From positions 682,001 through 746,000 of the forward strand of contig JARGXX010000013.1 of assembly GCA_030374765.1 (NCBI GenBank): DNA of 64,000 nucleotides. Reading direction: 5' to 3'. Numbering within the stretch: the first letter of the stretch is position 1; each line of letters opens with the position of its first letter. The notes under the pieces were generated by a model. It did not search any database and was not told the origin of the DNA. It saw only the letters and a program-made list of their open reading frames with translations. The translations under genes and the position numbers were made by a program. Positions 53,480 to 63,778 of the stretch are shown here, in pieces. This stretch comes from Agarophyton chilense (Eukaryota > Rhodophyta > Florideophyceae > Gracilariales > Gracilariaceae).

Positions 53480-54851
53480 ATGTTCCGCTTTGCATCTACG
53501 CCCATCCCTCAAATAATCGATTCTCTCTACGAGGATGATGCGGACATCGCACACGCTGTTGCCACAACAACTTCTGCTATTACGACACACACAACCATGA
53601 ATGAAACCACGTTGCGAAATGAATTCACCGGACGCAGCCCTGGTACCAAAAATGTACACCGTGGCCCCTGTTCTTGGTACAACGACTACTTGGCGCCTTC
53701 TCCCGTCTATCCCGCTTCTCACTTCCGAGAGATTTTTCGCATACCGCTCCCTCTCTACCGTGTCCTACACGATGAACTCATCGAAGAAGAGCCGCTTTTA
53801 CAGCAGCGATCCAACGGTATCGGGCATCCAGGACACACTTCACATCAGAAGATATTGAGTGCTCTTCGGCGTCTCGGTACTGGTGTCTCGTTCAAACAGC
53901 TGGACGAGAACACTCGCATGAGAAAGGAGTCGCTTCGTCAGGCTTTTATGTGGACATGTCAGGCTATATGTAAGCGCTTCGGTCCTATCTACTTGAACCG
54001 GAAGCCGACTGAGAGCGAGCTAGCGGACGTAGTGGATGCATACACGAAGAGCGGCTTTCCGGGGTGTATTGGATGCGTCGACTGTATGCATCTACACTGG
54101 AAGAACTGCCCGAAGGTGTTCAAAGGGCAGTACAGAAACCCAAAGGAAGGAAAGCCCGGCCTCTATTAGCTGTGAAGCCCTTGTAGACACGGATCTCTAT
54201 TGTTGGCATTGGTTCGCCGGGCGGTGTGGCACCAATAATGACATAACGGTTGTGGACAACAGTCCACTTTTTCTGGATATTCTCAACGGCAAAAGGCCGA
54301 TGGTACTGAGAAACGGCTATCTCTTCAATGGGGTTCGTCGCGACCGTTTGTTATACATGCTCGCGGACGGAATATACCCCCAGTGGGCTATTTTTGCGAA
54401 GCCGATACACGCACCGATGAACGGGAAAGAACAGAACTATACCAAGCGACAAGAATGGCGTCGGAAAGATGTCGAACGGTTTTTTGGTGTTCTGCAGGGT
54501 CGTTTTCAAATCCTTCGTCAAGAGTTACATGAATGGAGTGACGCACACATCATTTTAATCAGTAATGTGTGCGTCATTCTGCACAACATGGTGGTCGATA
54601 TGGCGAAAAGAGGCGATCTGGAAGGCGAACTGGATGAGGAGGGAAATCCATGTAGTGTAATTGAAGATTTCAACGATCTACCGACGTTAAAACGCGCGCA
54701 AGAATCCTCCGTTGCTGGTATTAATGAAACCGGACTCTCCTTCCTACTTTCAAGGGGTATTTACGTTACTAGTGAGACTTTACATATAGAATTGCGCAGG
54801 GAACTTATCAACCATCTGTGGAATCACAGCAGCGAGACGAATTTTCAGTAA
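53480..54851 (+). pseudogene. PIF/Harbinger (plant-transposon-protein type) DDE transposase, one frameshift
   Basis: ATG at 53,480. The first frame to 54,169 has WYNDYLAPSPVYPASHFREI, a helix-turn-helix-like HQKILSALRRLGTGVSFKQL, and the first catalytic Asp in GCIGCVDCMHLHWKNCP. A one-base slip at about 54,155-54,165 moves coding to the next frame: DLYCWHWFAGRCGTNNDITV (second Asp), then FAKPIHAPMNGKEQNYTKRQ and RKDVERFFGVLQGRFQILRQ (Glu). The order matches the nuclease of the family (Plant_tran/DDE_Tnp_4). It needs the MYB-like partner to enter the nucleus and bind DNA. The catalytic triad is kept; only the frameshift disables it. Confidence 0.85.
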
Positions 54852-54892
54852 AGAACGATTTCCAACGACTGGCAAATAAATCATACCGTTTC

Positions 54893-54925
54893 AGGGGGGC
54901 ACGCCCCCCCACCCCCCCCGGCTTC
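54893..54925. repeat. G/C homopolymer-rich spacer
   Basis: Runs of 6 G and 7 to 8 C, separated by short gaps, lie between the two convergent Harbinger genes. Low complexity. Confidence 0.8.
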
Positions 54926-55020
54926 CCGTTGGGGTCGGAGTCCCCATCCCCTCTCCTCACGCGGTACATCAACGTACGGATAATGTAAGAGCGAGAATTG
55001 AACGGCTGTACTTTATTCCT

Positions 55021-55956
55021 CTAAGAAGTGTCATCACTGGTGGAGGGCCCTTCCATGTCACTAATATTGTTCTGCGTAATGCCGTCGAGGAAAGAGGACG
55101 AGTCCGGTCCCTGACGCGCGGTTGAGGCAACGTCACAGGCAAGTTCGTCAACAGTGACGGACGGTAGTGAAGTTATGCTCGAACTAGGGATCCCTCTTTC
55201 TCCCAAGCCCGCCGCCATTGTGCAGAGATGCTCTAATTTGCTTGCACGTTCCGAGGCAGAGAGAGACATACTATTGATGATTTCAAGTTGTAGGGCAATG
55301 CTCGCTGCTTTACGCTTGTCCGCGGCCGCTTCCTGCAGAACAGTTGCCATTCTATCGACACTGCTGGTAACAATAAATGTTTCTTTCCCAACGCTGCTCT
55401 CATTTTTGATCTTCTTGGCACCAGACGGACGCGCGCTCGACGGGTTGATCATGGAAACGTTGCCGATTTCTTCTCCTTCTTCATCGGCATGCCGCTTTTT
55501 CGGACGGTACCCCGGAGTGGTTGTGCTACTACCGCCGACTGTCATGGAGAACTTCCGGCAACCAGAGAGAAACTTCACAGCATCCATAGACTTGATAGGA
55601 CCAGGCGTGCGGGAAACTCCTCGGTCTTTGTACTTATTCTTCTCCCGGTAGATCGACATTATATTTCGGCGAGTATCTTCCTCCGTCACTGCAGACGGAA
55701 TGCATGAACGGTACTGCTTGTCGGCGGCAAGGAACTTCTGCGTTGTTCTACTCAATGTGCGCCACCTTGTCTCCATACTTGACGAAGTACGATCTCTTTC
55801 TTGCGGTGCTAACGACTTGTACTTGCATAGCACATTGAGCCAAAATGAATCGCTTTTGAGCTCTACTGTAGTCTCAGAAGTAGATACCCACGCTTTAGCA
55901 AGCGCATAGTCTTCTTCAGGGGTAAAATTGGGTCTTTTCGTGGTGCTGGTCGCCAT
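55021..55956 (-). CDS. Harbinger MYB/SANT-like DNA-binding protein
   Basis: I chose ATG at 55,956 (MATSTTKRPNFTPEEDYALA) over the upstream one at 56,097, because the preceding 47 codons look non-coding. The first 110 residues form a trihelix/SANT-like domain: FTPEEDYALAKAWVSTSE, FWLNVLCKYKSLAP and TSSSMETRWRTLSRTTQKFL. Then come VKFLSGCRKFSM and a basic PKKRHADEE. A C-terminal helix (AADKRKAASIALQLEIINSM) is likely a coiled coil. The protein is typical of the second gene of PIF/Harbinger elements, which recruits the transposase to the ends. It is uninterrupted over 312 codons. Confidence 0.75.
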   Translation of the reverse strand: MATSTTKRPNFTPEEDYALAKAWVSTSETTVELKSDSFWLNVLCKYKSLAPQERDRTSSSMETRWRTLSRTTQKFLAADKQYRSCIPSAVTEEDTRRNIMSIYREKNKYKDRGVSRTPGPIKSMDAVKFLSGCRKFSMTVGGSSTTTPGYRPKKRHADEEGEEIGNVSMINPSSARPSGAKKIKNESSVGKETFIVTSSVDRMATVLQEAAADKRKAASIALQLEIINSMSLSASERASKLEHLCTMAAGLGERGIPSSSITSLPSVTVDELACDVASTARQGPDSSSFLDGITQNNISDMEGPSTSDDTS

Positions 55957-56200
55957 GGGGAAGAATGAGACTGCATTGCGGTAGCTGTGTGATGACGGAG
56001 AGACTATCGATCGGGAAGTCGACAACTTTCTGGTTGTTATGTCCAATTCGTTTTGGGGGGAACAATGTGAGACGTAACACACGTGCGGAAATGTCATTGG
56101 TAGAGATGCCTTGGCTCATGATTAAATTCCTGAGTAAATCTTCACCGCGTTGCTCAGATTTTTAGTCTCGAGACCAAATGTGGACTTGGTTTGACCCATA

Positions 56201-57233
56201 GTAGACTTGCCTCTTCAGTTCTATATTCCACATTTAGAATTTTGGTTCCGTAGTAGACATGCTCTTACGTTTCTAATCCGTGTCGGTAGTTGCCAACATT
56301 ACCCATATAAATCCTATGTAAGTGAACCTTTTGCAATATAGCAAGTTCTTATAATCCAATGAAGAAAAATTTGGGCTGTAGTCTGAGCTGCCGAAGCATT
56401 GGAATTTTTCGAAAGAAAAATCTTGGTGGTTAGTCGACAAGAAAAGCATTAGTTTTCAACCCACCTTTGCAAAAAAAAGTTGGTGCACGTGTATACGTGT
56501 TCTTCTCGGCCGTCCTCTCGGCCGAAACTCATGTCTGTGATTCGGTAATTGTATCGGTGGAGGACGAAGTGATTTAGGCAAATTATCAAATCACCAAATT
56601 TGCGGCGGCCACTTATATTATTACAAGTTGGAACAAATTTTGATGATTTGGTGATTTGTGTACTCTGCCGGTGGAGATATTCTAGTTTTGAACTTTTCTG
56701 AGAGGAGAGCGTGCAGCTTTAGAATTCTCTGAAGTTTGAACTCACCTAATCTCGTGCACCTCTGTTGTACTCGGTAGGGAACAAATGGCTGTATGGAACA
56801 GACTACTAGCAATCTAACTCTCTTTCGCTCTCCATCCAAGGGACGACGGCAGTCGGCAATAAATGACGAAAGTCCAGACAGGCAGCTTGGCCCCATTACA
56901 GGACAATCTGCCAGAAGTATCAATTGTCTTCTTGATTCGGTTACCTTTTGACTTTGTCTTCTCCGACAAATATTAAACGAACATTGGTTCCTGTGCTTGA
57001 GTGCTCCTAAAACGAATTTCAGAACGTAAAGTATTTGAGACCAGAAATATGTTATTTATATGTACTTTGCACTCACAACGGAGGGATCTAATCTAACTAT
57101 TCGTATTCTACTGCCAATACCGTACTTTACGTCCCGCAAAGAACAGATGGAAGTGTGTGCACTCTGGAAAGTTAAAATAGATGGGATAGTAGTCATAGTT
57201 GCCTTTTTATAGAACCCACTGTAGTTCACTCCC
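56201..57233. other. No gene seen
   Basis: AT-rich spacer with short ORFs only. A small inverted CTCGGCCG repeat (about 56,505-56,525) is the only structure noted. Confidence 0.45.
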
Positions 57234-57647
57234 CTATATGGAATTTCGCGGGGGCTTCATTATTCCAACAATCTGAAATGTTATCATATCTCCAAAACTG
57301 AGTACCTTGATCGCGTGATAGAGACCTTCAGAAATTTTAGCACTTGGATGGGAAAAGACACGTTTGCATCTAGTTGGGTGGATCCGTTGTTTCAATAACA
57401 GCTTCGTGGGACATCCGCGAGCCTCGATCTCAATTCCGGAAACGCTGGTTAACAATGGAAGGTGTTTGCGTTGAAGATCTTCTAGTGACATCGCAGAGTC
57501 TTGTAAACTTGTGATGCTCCGCATATTGAACATTTCATCAATGACTGGTACCATGGTATTCTTGAAATACCCGAACACTAGTCCGTGGACAGCTAAAAAC
57601 AAAGCGTTTATGATACAAACAGAGAAAACGACTCTGTTCGAAGCCAA
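57234..57647 (-). CDS. Small protein with N-terminal hydrophobic signal
   Basis: 137 codons from ATG at 57,647, only 13 bases after the TENA-like gene's stop. The N-terminus, MASNRVVFSVCIINALFLAV, is a good signal peptide or membrane anchor. The rest has no known domain and contains two Cys. Tight spacing with the upstream gene could mean a shared transcript, an unspliced downstream exon, or chance. Moderate to low confidence. Confidence 0.4.
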   Translation of the reverse strand: MASNRVVFSVCIINALFLAVHGLVFGYFKNTMVPVIDEMFNMRSITSLQDSAMSLEDLQRKHLPLLTSVSGIEIEARGCPTKLLLKQRIHPTRCKRVFSHPSAKISEGLYHAIKVLSFGDMITFQIVGIMKPPRNSI

Positions 57648-57660
57648 AGACTAAGAAACA

Positions 57661-58491
57661 CTAAAAGTGTGACTTAAAAGTACATTGCTCAGGCAAGTGA
57701 CCTTTTCTTCCACATGTACAAACCGGGATATTGCTCGAGTCTGATATAAACATCGTGTGGTCAAGGACACCTCGGGCACGTTTCGCGACTTCTTCGAAAG
57801 TTTTACCGGCTTTCTCAAACTGGTCACTGGAATCGGAAGATTTCAACAATCGTTCCAGAACACGCTCGGTACCGTGAATACATTTGATTGCGGCCTCACG
57901 GGTAATATGCTTGGCGACATTCTCAAACTCTGTAGGAAGGGATTCGACTCGAGCAGCACATAGCTCCCAAGCTTGCCATGACGCTAGCATATACGCCCAA
58001 ACAGCCGTGACAGCCACTGCCGGTGGTGTGTCTGGTGCAGTAGACGCTTCTACTAGTTGGACAAGACTACGGGCTGGTGGAGATAAGCGGAATGCCGAAT
58101 TGATATCTAGCCCAGCAAGGAGAGCCATCTCGGTAAAGTGCTTCGCATCTTGGACAGCAATAGACAGAAGCGAAAACTCGGTACCTGGCAGTGTGTTTCG
58201 CACGATATCGGCAGTTCGCTTCGCACCCTCTACGATAGCCAGCGATATCGAAGCGCGGTCAAGGAGCCAGCGCGCATATTGAGTTGGCGAGAGCATGCTC
58301 GCAGAGAGCTCGTGATAAAAAGGATTGAGAGTTAGCCCAGACCATTCAAAATGATACTTCAAGATCCAATCATCAACCATCCTCGCTTGTCTTTCTGATA
58401 TCACCGGCATCGCAGCTTGCAGTTGGTCTTCTTTCTTTGGTACGGGTGTGGAAGAAGAAGCCATGGAAGAACGCTGACGACGGTTTGTCAT
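57661..58491 (-). CDS. TENA/heme-oxygenase-fold protein with Cys/His tail
   Basis: ATG at 58,491 begins MTNRRQRSSMASSSTPVPK; an internal ATG (MASSSTPVP) would also serve. 276 codons, no breaks. The helical body (ARWLLDRASISLAIVEGAKR, SLLSIAVQDAKHFTEMALLA, AVWAYMLASWQAWELCAARV, EAAIKCIHGTERVLERLL) resembles the TENA/THI-4 all-helical fold, which handles thiamin pyrimidine breakdown products. The C-terminus CTCGRKGHLPEQC looks like a zinc knuckle with one residue missing between the first two Cys, unusual for this fold. Catalytic residues are not evident, so enzyme activity is not claimed. It looks like a host gene. Confidence 0.55.
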   Translation of the reverse strand: MTNRRQRSSMASSSTPVPKKEDQLQAAMPVISERQARMVDDWILKYHFEWSGLTLNPFYHELSASMLSPTQYARWLLDRASISLAIVEGAKRTADIVRNTLPGTEFSLLSIAVQDAKHFTEMALLAGLDINSAFRLSPPARSLVQLVEASTAPDTPPAVAVTAVWAYMLASWQAWELCAARVESLPTEFENVAKHITREAAIKCIHGTERVLERLLKSSDSSDQFEKAGKTFEEVAKRARGVLDHTMFISDSSNIPVCTCGRKGHLPEQCTFKSHF

Positions 58492-59109
58492 GTTGGCTTG
58501 TTGACTTTGAAATGCGGAAGAAAGATGCCGTATGTGAGGTGTCGTATGTGAGGTGTTTGTCGCGCTGAATATCGATTCCTATAGAATTGCGAGTTACGAA
58601 GCGACGTAAAACTGTAGAGCTTCGACGGCTGAGTGATGAAATGTGAAACGTGCGTGTGGGTAGGTGAATTACCTCATGAAGAATGCGAACATCTGTACCT
58701 TGACGGTATCTCTCCAGACAGCCCCACGGAGACCTGCGCGTAAGAGGTGCGCGCAATCGTTTTCCAAAGGGAGGAACGGTTTTGAGGGGGGCTGAGCCAA
58801 GCGCATGCAGTTGCGCCTCGCTAGCTCTCTCTAGAGCACGAAAATGAGAGGCTTTCGAGTTTTGAGAAATAGTGCGACTGTGAGCCGTTTTACGCATGAA
58901 AATGAACTATGGGTGTATTCTATACTTTGTGCTTCCTGCTTACCACGGTCCCGCGTCGAAGAAGACGGAGAGCCTTTCTCTTGGTGATTAGTAATCATTT
59001 TCACCCAATAGGAATAAGATAAGAGGACTGTAGTAGAGTAAAGCGTCACTCTCACAAGACCCTGACAAGACTGTACATGGGGTTGACATTATAAAAGAAG
59101 AGTACATCT
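58492..59109. other. No gene seen
   Basis: Upstream region of the TENA-like gene. An overlapping minus ORF (58,373-58,897) has no coding character. Confidence 0.45.
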
Positions 59110-60039
59110 CTAGAAGACAACCCCCTCCACTGTTGGAAATGGAATTTCATCATCATCCTCAAACAAGGCGGTCTCTCCAGCATCTTGCGCCAAATCTTCG
59201 TGCGTTGCTGGATCGCTGCTGGGAAGCAACGGTTGAGACGTCGATGGACCCGCAGACAAACTATCGGTATCTTGCGAAACGTCCATGGTGAATTCGTTCG
59301 CAAGCTTTGTGTCCTGTCCACCCTGATTGTCAGTTTGTGGACCTCCTGATATACTTTCCACTGCAGGTGTGACAGTTGGTCGTGCTCGACCTTTGAGCAT
59401 ATTCAAATGTGGGCTATTGCGGTGAAAGTTGAACGTCGGCGTTTCTGTGGCCTTCGCCCTCGTCTGTCTTGCTCTTCGAGAGTCTGACTTTACAGTGGGG
59501 CAAGGTTTGCTTCCATCATCGCAACAAGACTCAAGTCCACTGCCTTCAACCCCAGACAAGGCCGCCACCGCCATAGCTGAGAAGATGTTCCTGCAGAACG
59601 TTGGACAGCATTTCGCACGAAAGCTGCGATCGCAGTACGAAACATAAGACCTCTCGCACACCAAACAGACACACCGCGAAGAGCTCCCCAACAATTCGTC
59701 TTGTTCAGTGCCTGAGAACTCCGGCCGAAATTGTCTATCCGTTGATTTCACCTCCTGATACAGTTGACTGGCGAGAGTGCCAAAATGCTCGAAATCAGAA
59801 CTTGAGAAGCAAATGGTCCCGTCTGCATGTCGTTTTCCGTTTTCTTTCAGCGATTCTAATAGTGCCCGCGCCTCCTCCTCGCCCAACCATTGAACTGCAC
59901 TTAATTCTGCACGATGTAACGCTGCTTCCACCTCCGAATCTGGTGCGCAACCGGCTCTTGCAGGTTGTGCTTGGATTTGTACAAGGATCGAGCATGTCAC
60001 GAGAGTGAGACATTTGAAAATGGTCGACAACTGAAACAT
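59110..60039 (-). CDS. Secreted cysteine-rich protein
   Basis: ATG at 60,039. A classic signal peptide (FQLSTIFKCLTLVTCSILVQ...AQPARA) precedes a helical part (EEEARALLESLKENGKRH) and a dense Cys block, CVCLVCERSYVSYCDRSFRA then KCCPTFC. Another Cys pair follows (LESCCDDGSKPCP). The second half is disordered, Ser/Thr/Pro-rich with an acidic end (EDDDEIPFP). 309 codons, no breaks. It should leave through the secretory path to the wall or vacuole. No family recognised; an extracellular or defence role is only a guess. Confidence 0.6.
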   Translation of the reverse strand: MFQLSTIFKCLTLVTCSILVQIQAQPARAGCAPDSEVEAALHRAELSAVQWLGEEEARALLESLKENGKRHADGTICFSSSDFEHFGTLASQLYQEVKSTDRQFRPEFSGTEQDELLGSSSRCVCLVCERSYVSYCDRSFRAKCCPTFCRNIFSAMAVAALSGVEGSGLESCCDDGSKPCPTVKSDSRRARQTRAKATETPTFNFHRNSPHLNMLKGRARPTVTPAVESISGGPQTDNQGGQDTKLANEFTMDVSQDTDSLSAGPSTSQPLLPSSDPATHEDLAQDAGETALFEDDDEIPFPTVEGVVF

Positions 60040-61843
60040 TTTGAATGAGAGGAAACGGCTCGAGTATATGATTCTTTTACGCGTCGAAGCTTATCTCTTT
60101 CAGTTGGTTGTGTACTGCCACCTTGTTCACATTATTTGACTTCAGTCTTTGACGCGCATCAAAGATTGTCGGGAATTCAAATATCTCCCTTGACTGGCAT
60201 CTGACCGTATCAGAGGGCCTATTCCTGTCCTTTAGGTCATTGCACTATCGAACCGAGTTGCGAAGAGATCGTCGTCACGACGGTTGGAAGATTTCTATAT
60301 TCGGCCGCAGTTTTAAATCACTCGGCCCTAAGATTCCTCCCTCACGGGGAGTTCCTGTATGTGTTCTTATATAGCAAACACATGGCAGATTTGGCTTTGA
60401 AGATCTTTAAAATCTCGCCAGTCATGCGTCGATAGTTTTTTTACGTGGAACACCGCCCTTGCTCCATTGCTGGTATGGGCCATATTAACTTGAACCATGG
60501 GGCTGTGGATTTATTTAGGACACCACTGCTGGCCGTCCAACTTTCCTTTTACTGCCTCTACCGAATATACCGCAAGCGCAACAGGCGGTTATGGCTTCGC
60601 GCTTCGCGGTCTCTGGGCCTAATGCCGCTTTTGCATTGGCCAGTATACCAAAACGTTGCAGCAGCTCTGCTAGCGGTACTCAATCATCGCCAGGATGCCG
60701 AAATCTCACACGACGGCCTTTTGTCGCTCCAAGACGCCTCTGAGGTGCAAAAACTACAACGACCAGACCAATTTACCGCACGTTGTTCCTCCGCATCACC
60801 AAATTGTGGTTTCTCGTTTTCCGGTGTTTACAGAAGGCTGTTAAATTTCTTTTATTTTGTTCATTACAGTAACATCATGCCACCAATTTGTCTTCAATGG
60901 TTTTGTATGCTGGAAATCGGTTTAAACAGAAGCCCGCTCTTAAAAAGTAGACAATTGGGGATACGATGATTTTTCAACAGGTTTGAAATGGCGGTGAGTG
61001 TCTCTGTTTCATTTGGCGACACTATTATAACGTCTCTTAGTTTATCAAGTATCCTGACATCGGCGCTTTTAAGACGATTCTAAGCTTAAAGAATACTTCT
61101 GACATTGGCTAGCTTTTTAAAAGCGTCTGGTATGGTCAACTCTGCGCTTCAGACTACTATAGAATTGTAAAACAAAGGGCCATAAGCCATCTCTACCTAA
61201 ACTGCATATGATTGTAAACAAAGTGACAACGCGGTAAGCTGCTACCGCTACTATAATTTTGAAAGATATATATGCATTTAAATACTATCCAATTAGTTAA
61301 AAGACGTCATTGATTTCTTTCGTTTCCGTTTTGAATTGCTCATTGGTCAAAAAATCACATGTTTGTAAGAAATAAGAAGTATTTTCCGGGATTTGCACAA
61401 CTTGACTGTTTTTTTTCATCACATACTTCAAACAAAAGAAGGCTTTTTGTTAATTATGTCAGTTCAGAAGTAAAAGCATAATCTCATTCTGTGGTACGTA
61501 TCTCTTCACCCATATTTTTTAAATGACATATAAATGCAGCCAATGTTCTCTGATTCATACAGCCTTTCTCGGTACATCCAACGACAGTTTCGTTAGGTAT
61601 CCAATCGGCGCTTCTAGGCCATTTAGATTTCTGGGGAAACAATTAGACCGTTTCTCGCTCAATAAGGTTCATCTGTAGTGAAAAAGGTAGAAATACACGG
61701 GTGTTTGCCCGGTAGGGATATATTATGCGCAACACCCAAACACAAATGAATAACCAGACTGCTGTGGTCTCAAAAAGTCACGAGACAGACATCGAGCATC
61801 TGCAAAAGCGCATTCTTTAGAAATTACAAATTATGACCCTGTT
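60040..61843. other. No gene supported
   Basis: A plus ORF of 174 codons (60,445-60,969) has no recognisable domain and unremarkable codon use. The rest is AT-rich. Confidence 0.45.
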
Positions 61844-62287
61844 CTACAACCAGATACGGCTAAAAGAATTGAAATCACTTTTTCCGTACGCTTCGCCATT
61901 AGTAAAGTTGAAGTACTCATTGACTACGACACAGATTATTGAGATCGGGTCTACGGTTATTGTTAACCGATCTTTATGTTGGAGGCATTGAAAATGTTTT
62001 CCAATTTTCTCGCAAAGTTTTTCCCATGAACTGCGCTCAATTGGAAGCTCGTATGCTGCTAGCATAATGGTTCTGTTGTGAATGAATGTAGCCAGAACAT
62101 TTAGATTCCGGTCAAAATCCGAAGAAAATTTGGTTAACAAACCGTGGGCGATACGTGAAGTAAATTGGAAGACCGTAACGATAGATTCAGGGTCGTATTT
62201 GTGACTGACTTTTTGTTTTGTTCAAAAGTCGTAGTCATTGCCTTCTTCACGGAAGTTAGTCACATTATGTCCATTTTGCAGTCATAT

Positions 62288-62770
62288 CTATAGTTCTGCA
62301 ACTTCAACCGAAACAACCTCTACGGGTTTTTTAAACGCGCGTGCTCTTAGGTGCAAGAAGTAAACTTGAACGATCTTCGTACCTCGTAGAACGTTCTGAA
62401 CGTCAGATTTGATCATTTTTTTAATCTCTAACGTACTCAAGAGCAGAGACTGGCTTTGGTTGCCCTCACGGTGACCAAGATCGCTAAAAAGCATTTCCGC
62501 TGGCACTGAAGAAGCTTGGGCAGCAAGTGCAGCTCTAAAAACTGTATTAAATGGTACATTCCTAATCATTCCCCGGGTTTCGTTCGCAGTTTGACAGTAC
62601 TCCAGCGCAGCCTTGGGCTGTTTACGGCTCGAGACAAGTATTTCGTTCTCCATTTCAGAATGAAACATAGCAAATACCAATTCTAATTGTGAGGCCGGAG
62701 TACATAGAGATTCACCAAGCTCTAGTGCTTCCCTTACAATTTTTTTGTAAAGTGCATTACGGTTAGCCAA
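62288..62770 (-). pseudogene. hAT transposase C-terminal remnant
   Basis: 160 codons on the minus strand contain RAALAAQASSVPAEMLFSDL, then SLLLSTLEIKKMIKSDVQ. This resembles the hAT dimerisation domain, in which a SSVPSERLFS-like block is followed by a helix. The N-terminal BED finger and the catalytic core are absent. The ATG is internal to the ancestral frame. Another minus ORF (61,844-62,140) lies downstream without recognisable identity. Confidence 0.5.
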
Positions 62771-62879
62771 CTTTTCTTCGATAGAACATGAAAAGCAACG
62801 TCCTCTAGAGAGGTTTTTGGGGACTTAAGTTTTTTCCGGAGCCTCCGGCGTGCAACCTCGTTATGAGTAGGAGTAATCC

Positions 62880-63100
62880 GTTTTCACGGCGATGGCCGGA
62901 ACGCCGGTGATGCACCGGCGGGACCGGGTGCCATACACGTGGCCCCAGCACCCGCGCGACACGTGGCCGCCAGATTGGCCCCTTTGTTAGACGGACATTT
63001 AGCTATTTAGGATAGACTTTATTTATTCTATTCTACGGTGACTACAGTACTTAGGCCGCCGGCCTCGCGGCCGCCGGTCCAGTAAAGTCTCTCCAACAAG
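62880..63100. repeat. GC-rich hairpins
   Basis: CGCCGGTG and CACCGGCG (62,902-62,920) form an 8-bp stem with a 3-base loop. Near 63,052-63,080 GGCCGCCGG occurs twice around CCTCGC. An AT-rich TATTTAGGATAGACTTTATT stretch lies between. This could be LTR or satellite sequence. Confidence 0.5.
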
Positions 63101-63778
63101 GGTGATCTTGGTCTTCCAGATCTTGGCTCTGGGTCGAACCGCCTGCGCGGATATACAACTCCTTACGGAGGGATTTCCCATGGTGCACGGCTTCCCAACC
63201 CCCTTGGACGTTCAAGCAGCCTTCGTGTGTTGGGTATCTATTCCCACTTTCGTGGTTCCGCCCGTGTATACGGTTTGCTACACCCGGCAGTGCCGGCTAT
63301 TCCCGAGTCCCCTCTTGCGACTCGTGGTCACCCTCGCCCTCTTGCCTCCGTTCCCATTTTCCTTCCATTTTCCTCCCCTTCATTGGGCAATTCCCGCTCT
63401 TGCGGCTCGCACTGACACCTGTCGTGCTCGCCACTCTCGTGGGTTTTGCCTCCTCAGAGGATACGCAAGCACCGCTTCGGCGGATATTCTCGGCTTCTGT
63501 CAGCCTCCTGTAACGCAATGCGCTACTCGGGAGACCAGCCGCGGGCGGCGAGAGCTACGCACAGGCAGAGCCTGGAAAGCCGGGGTCGGCGATCTGGCCC
63601 TAGAGTCCGCAACCACTCAAGAGAGGCGTCGTCTCACAGGCGAGGAGTGTCGACTATACACAGACTCCTATCGTTCCACAGGAGCTCTTGGCGTCCGGAA
63701 GACGTGCTCGGAGTGGTGTCGATCCGACACGAACCGAAGTGATCGGCCTGGATATACGCCGCTTATGACGAGTAGCCG

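Larger units (their letters stand above)
53350..56200. mobile_element. PIF/Harbinger element (transposase + MYB-like pair), approximate limits
   Basis: A Harbinger transposase (+) and a MYB/SANT-like gene (-) face each other across a C-rich spacer, the usual two-gene content of an autonomous PIF/Harbinger element. Terminal repeats were not resolved; the limits are set by the genes. Confidence 0.6.

Noticed and set aside
58373-58897. 174-codon minus ORF overlapping the TENA-like gene start
   Set aside because: It is in another frame over known coding sequence and has no domain.
60445-60969. 174-codon plus ORF
   Set aside because: No domain, no relatives I recognise, flanked by AT-rich non-coding sequence.
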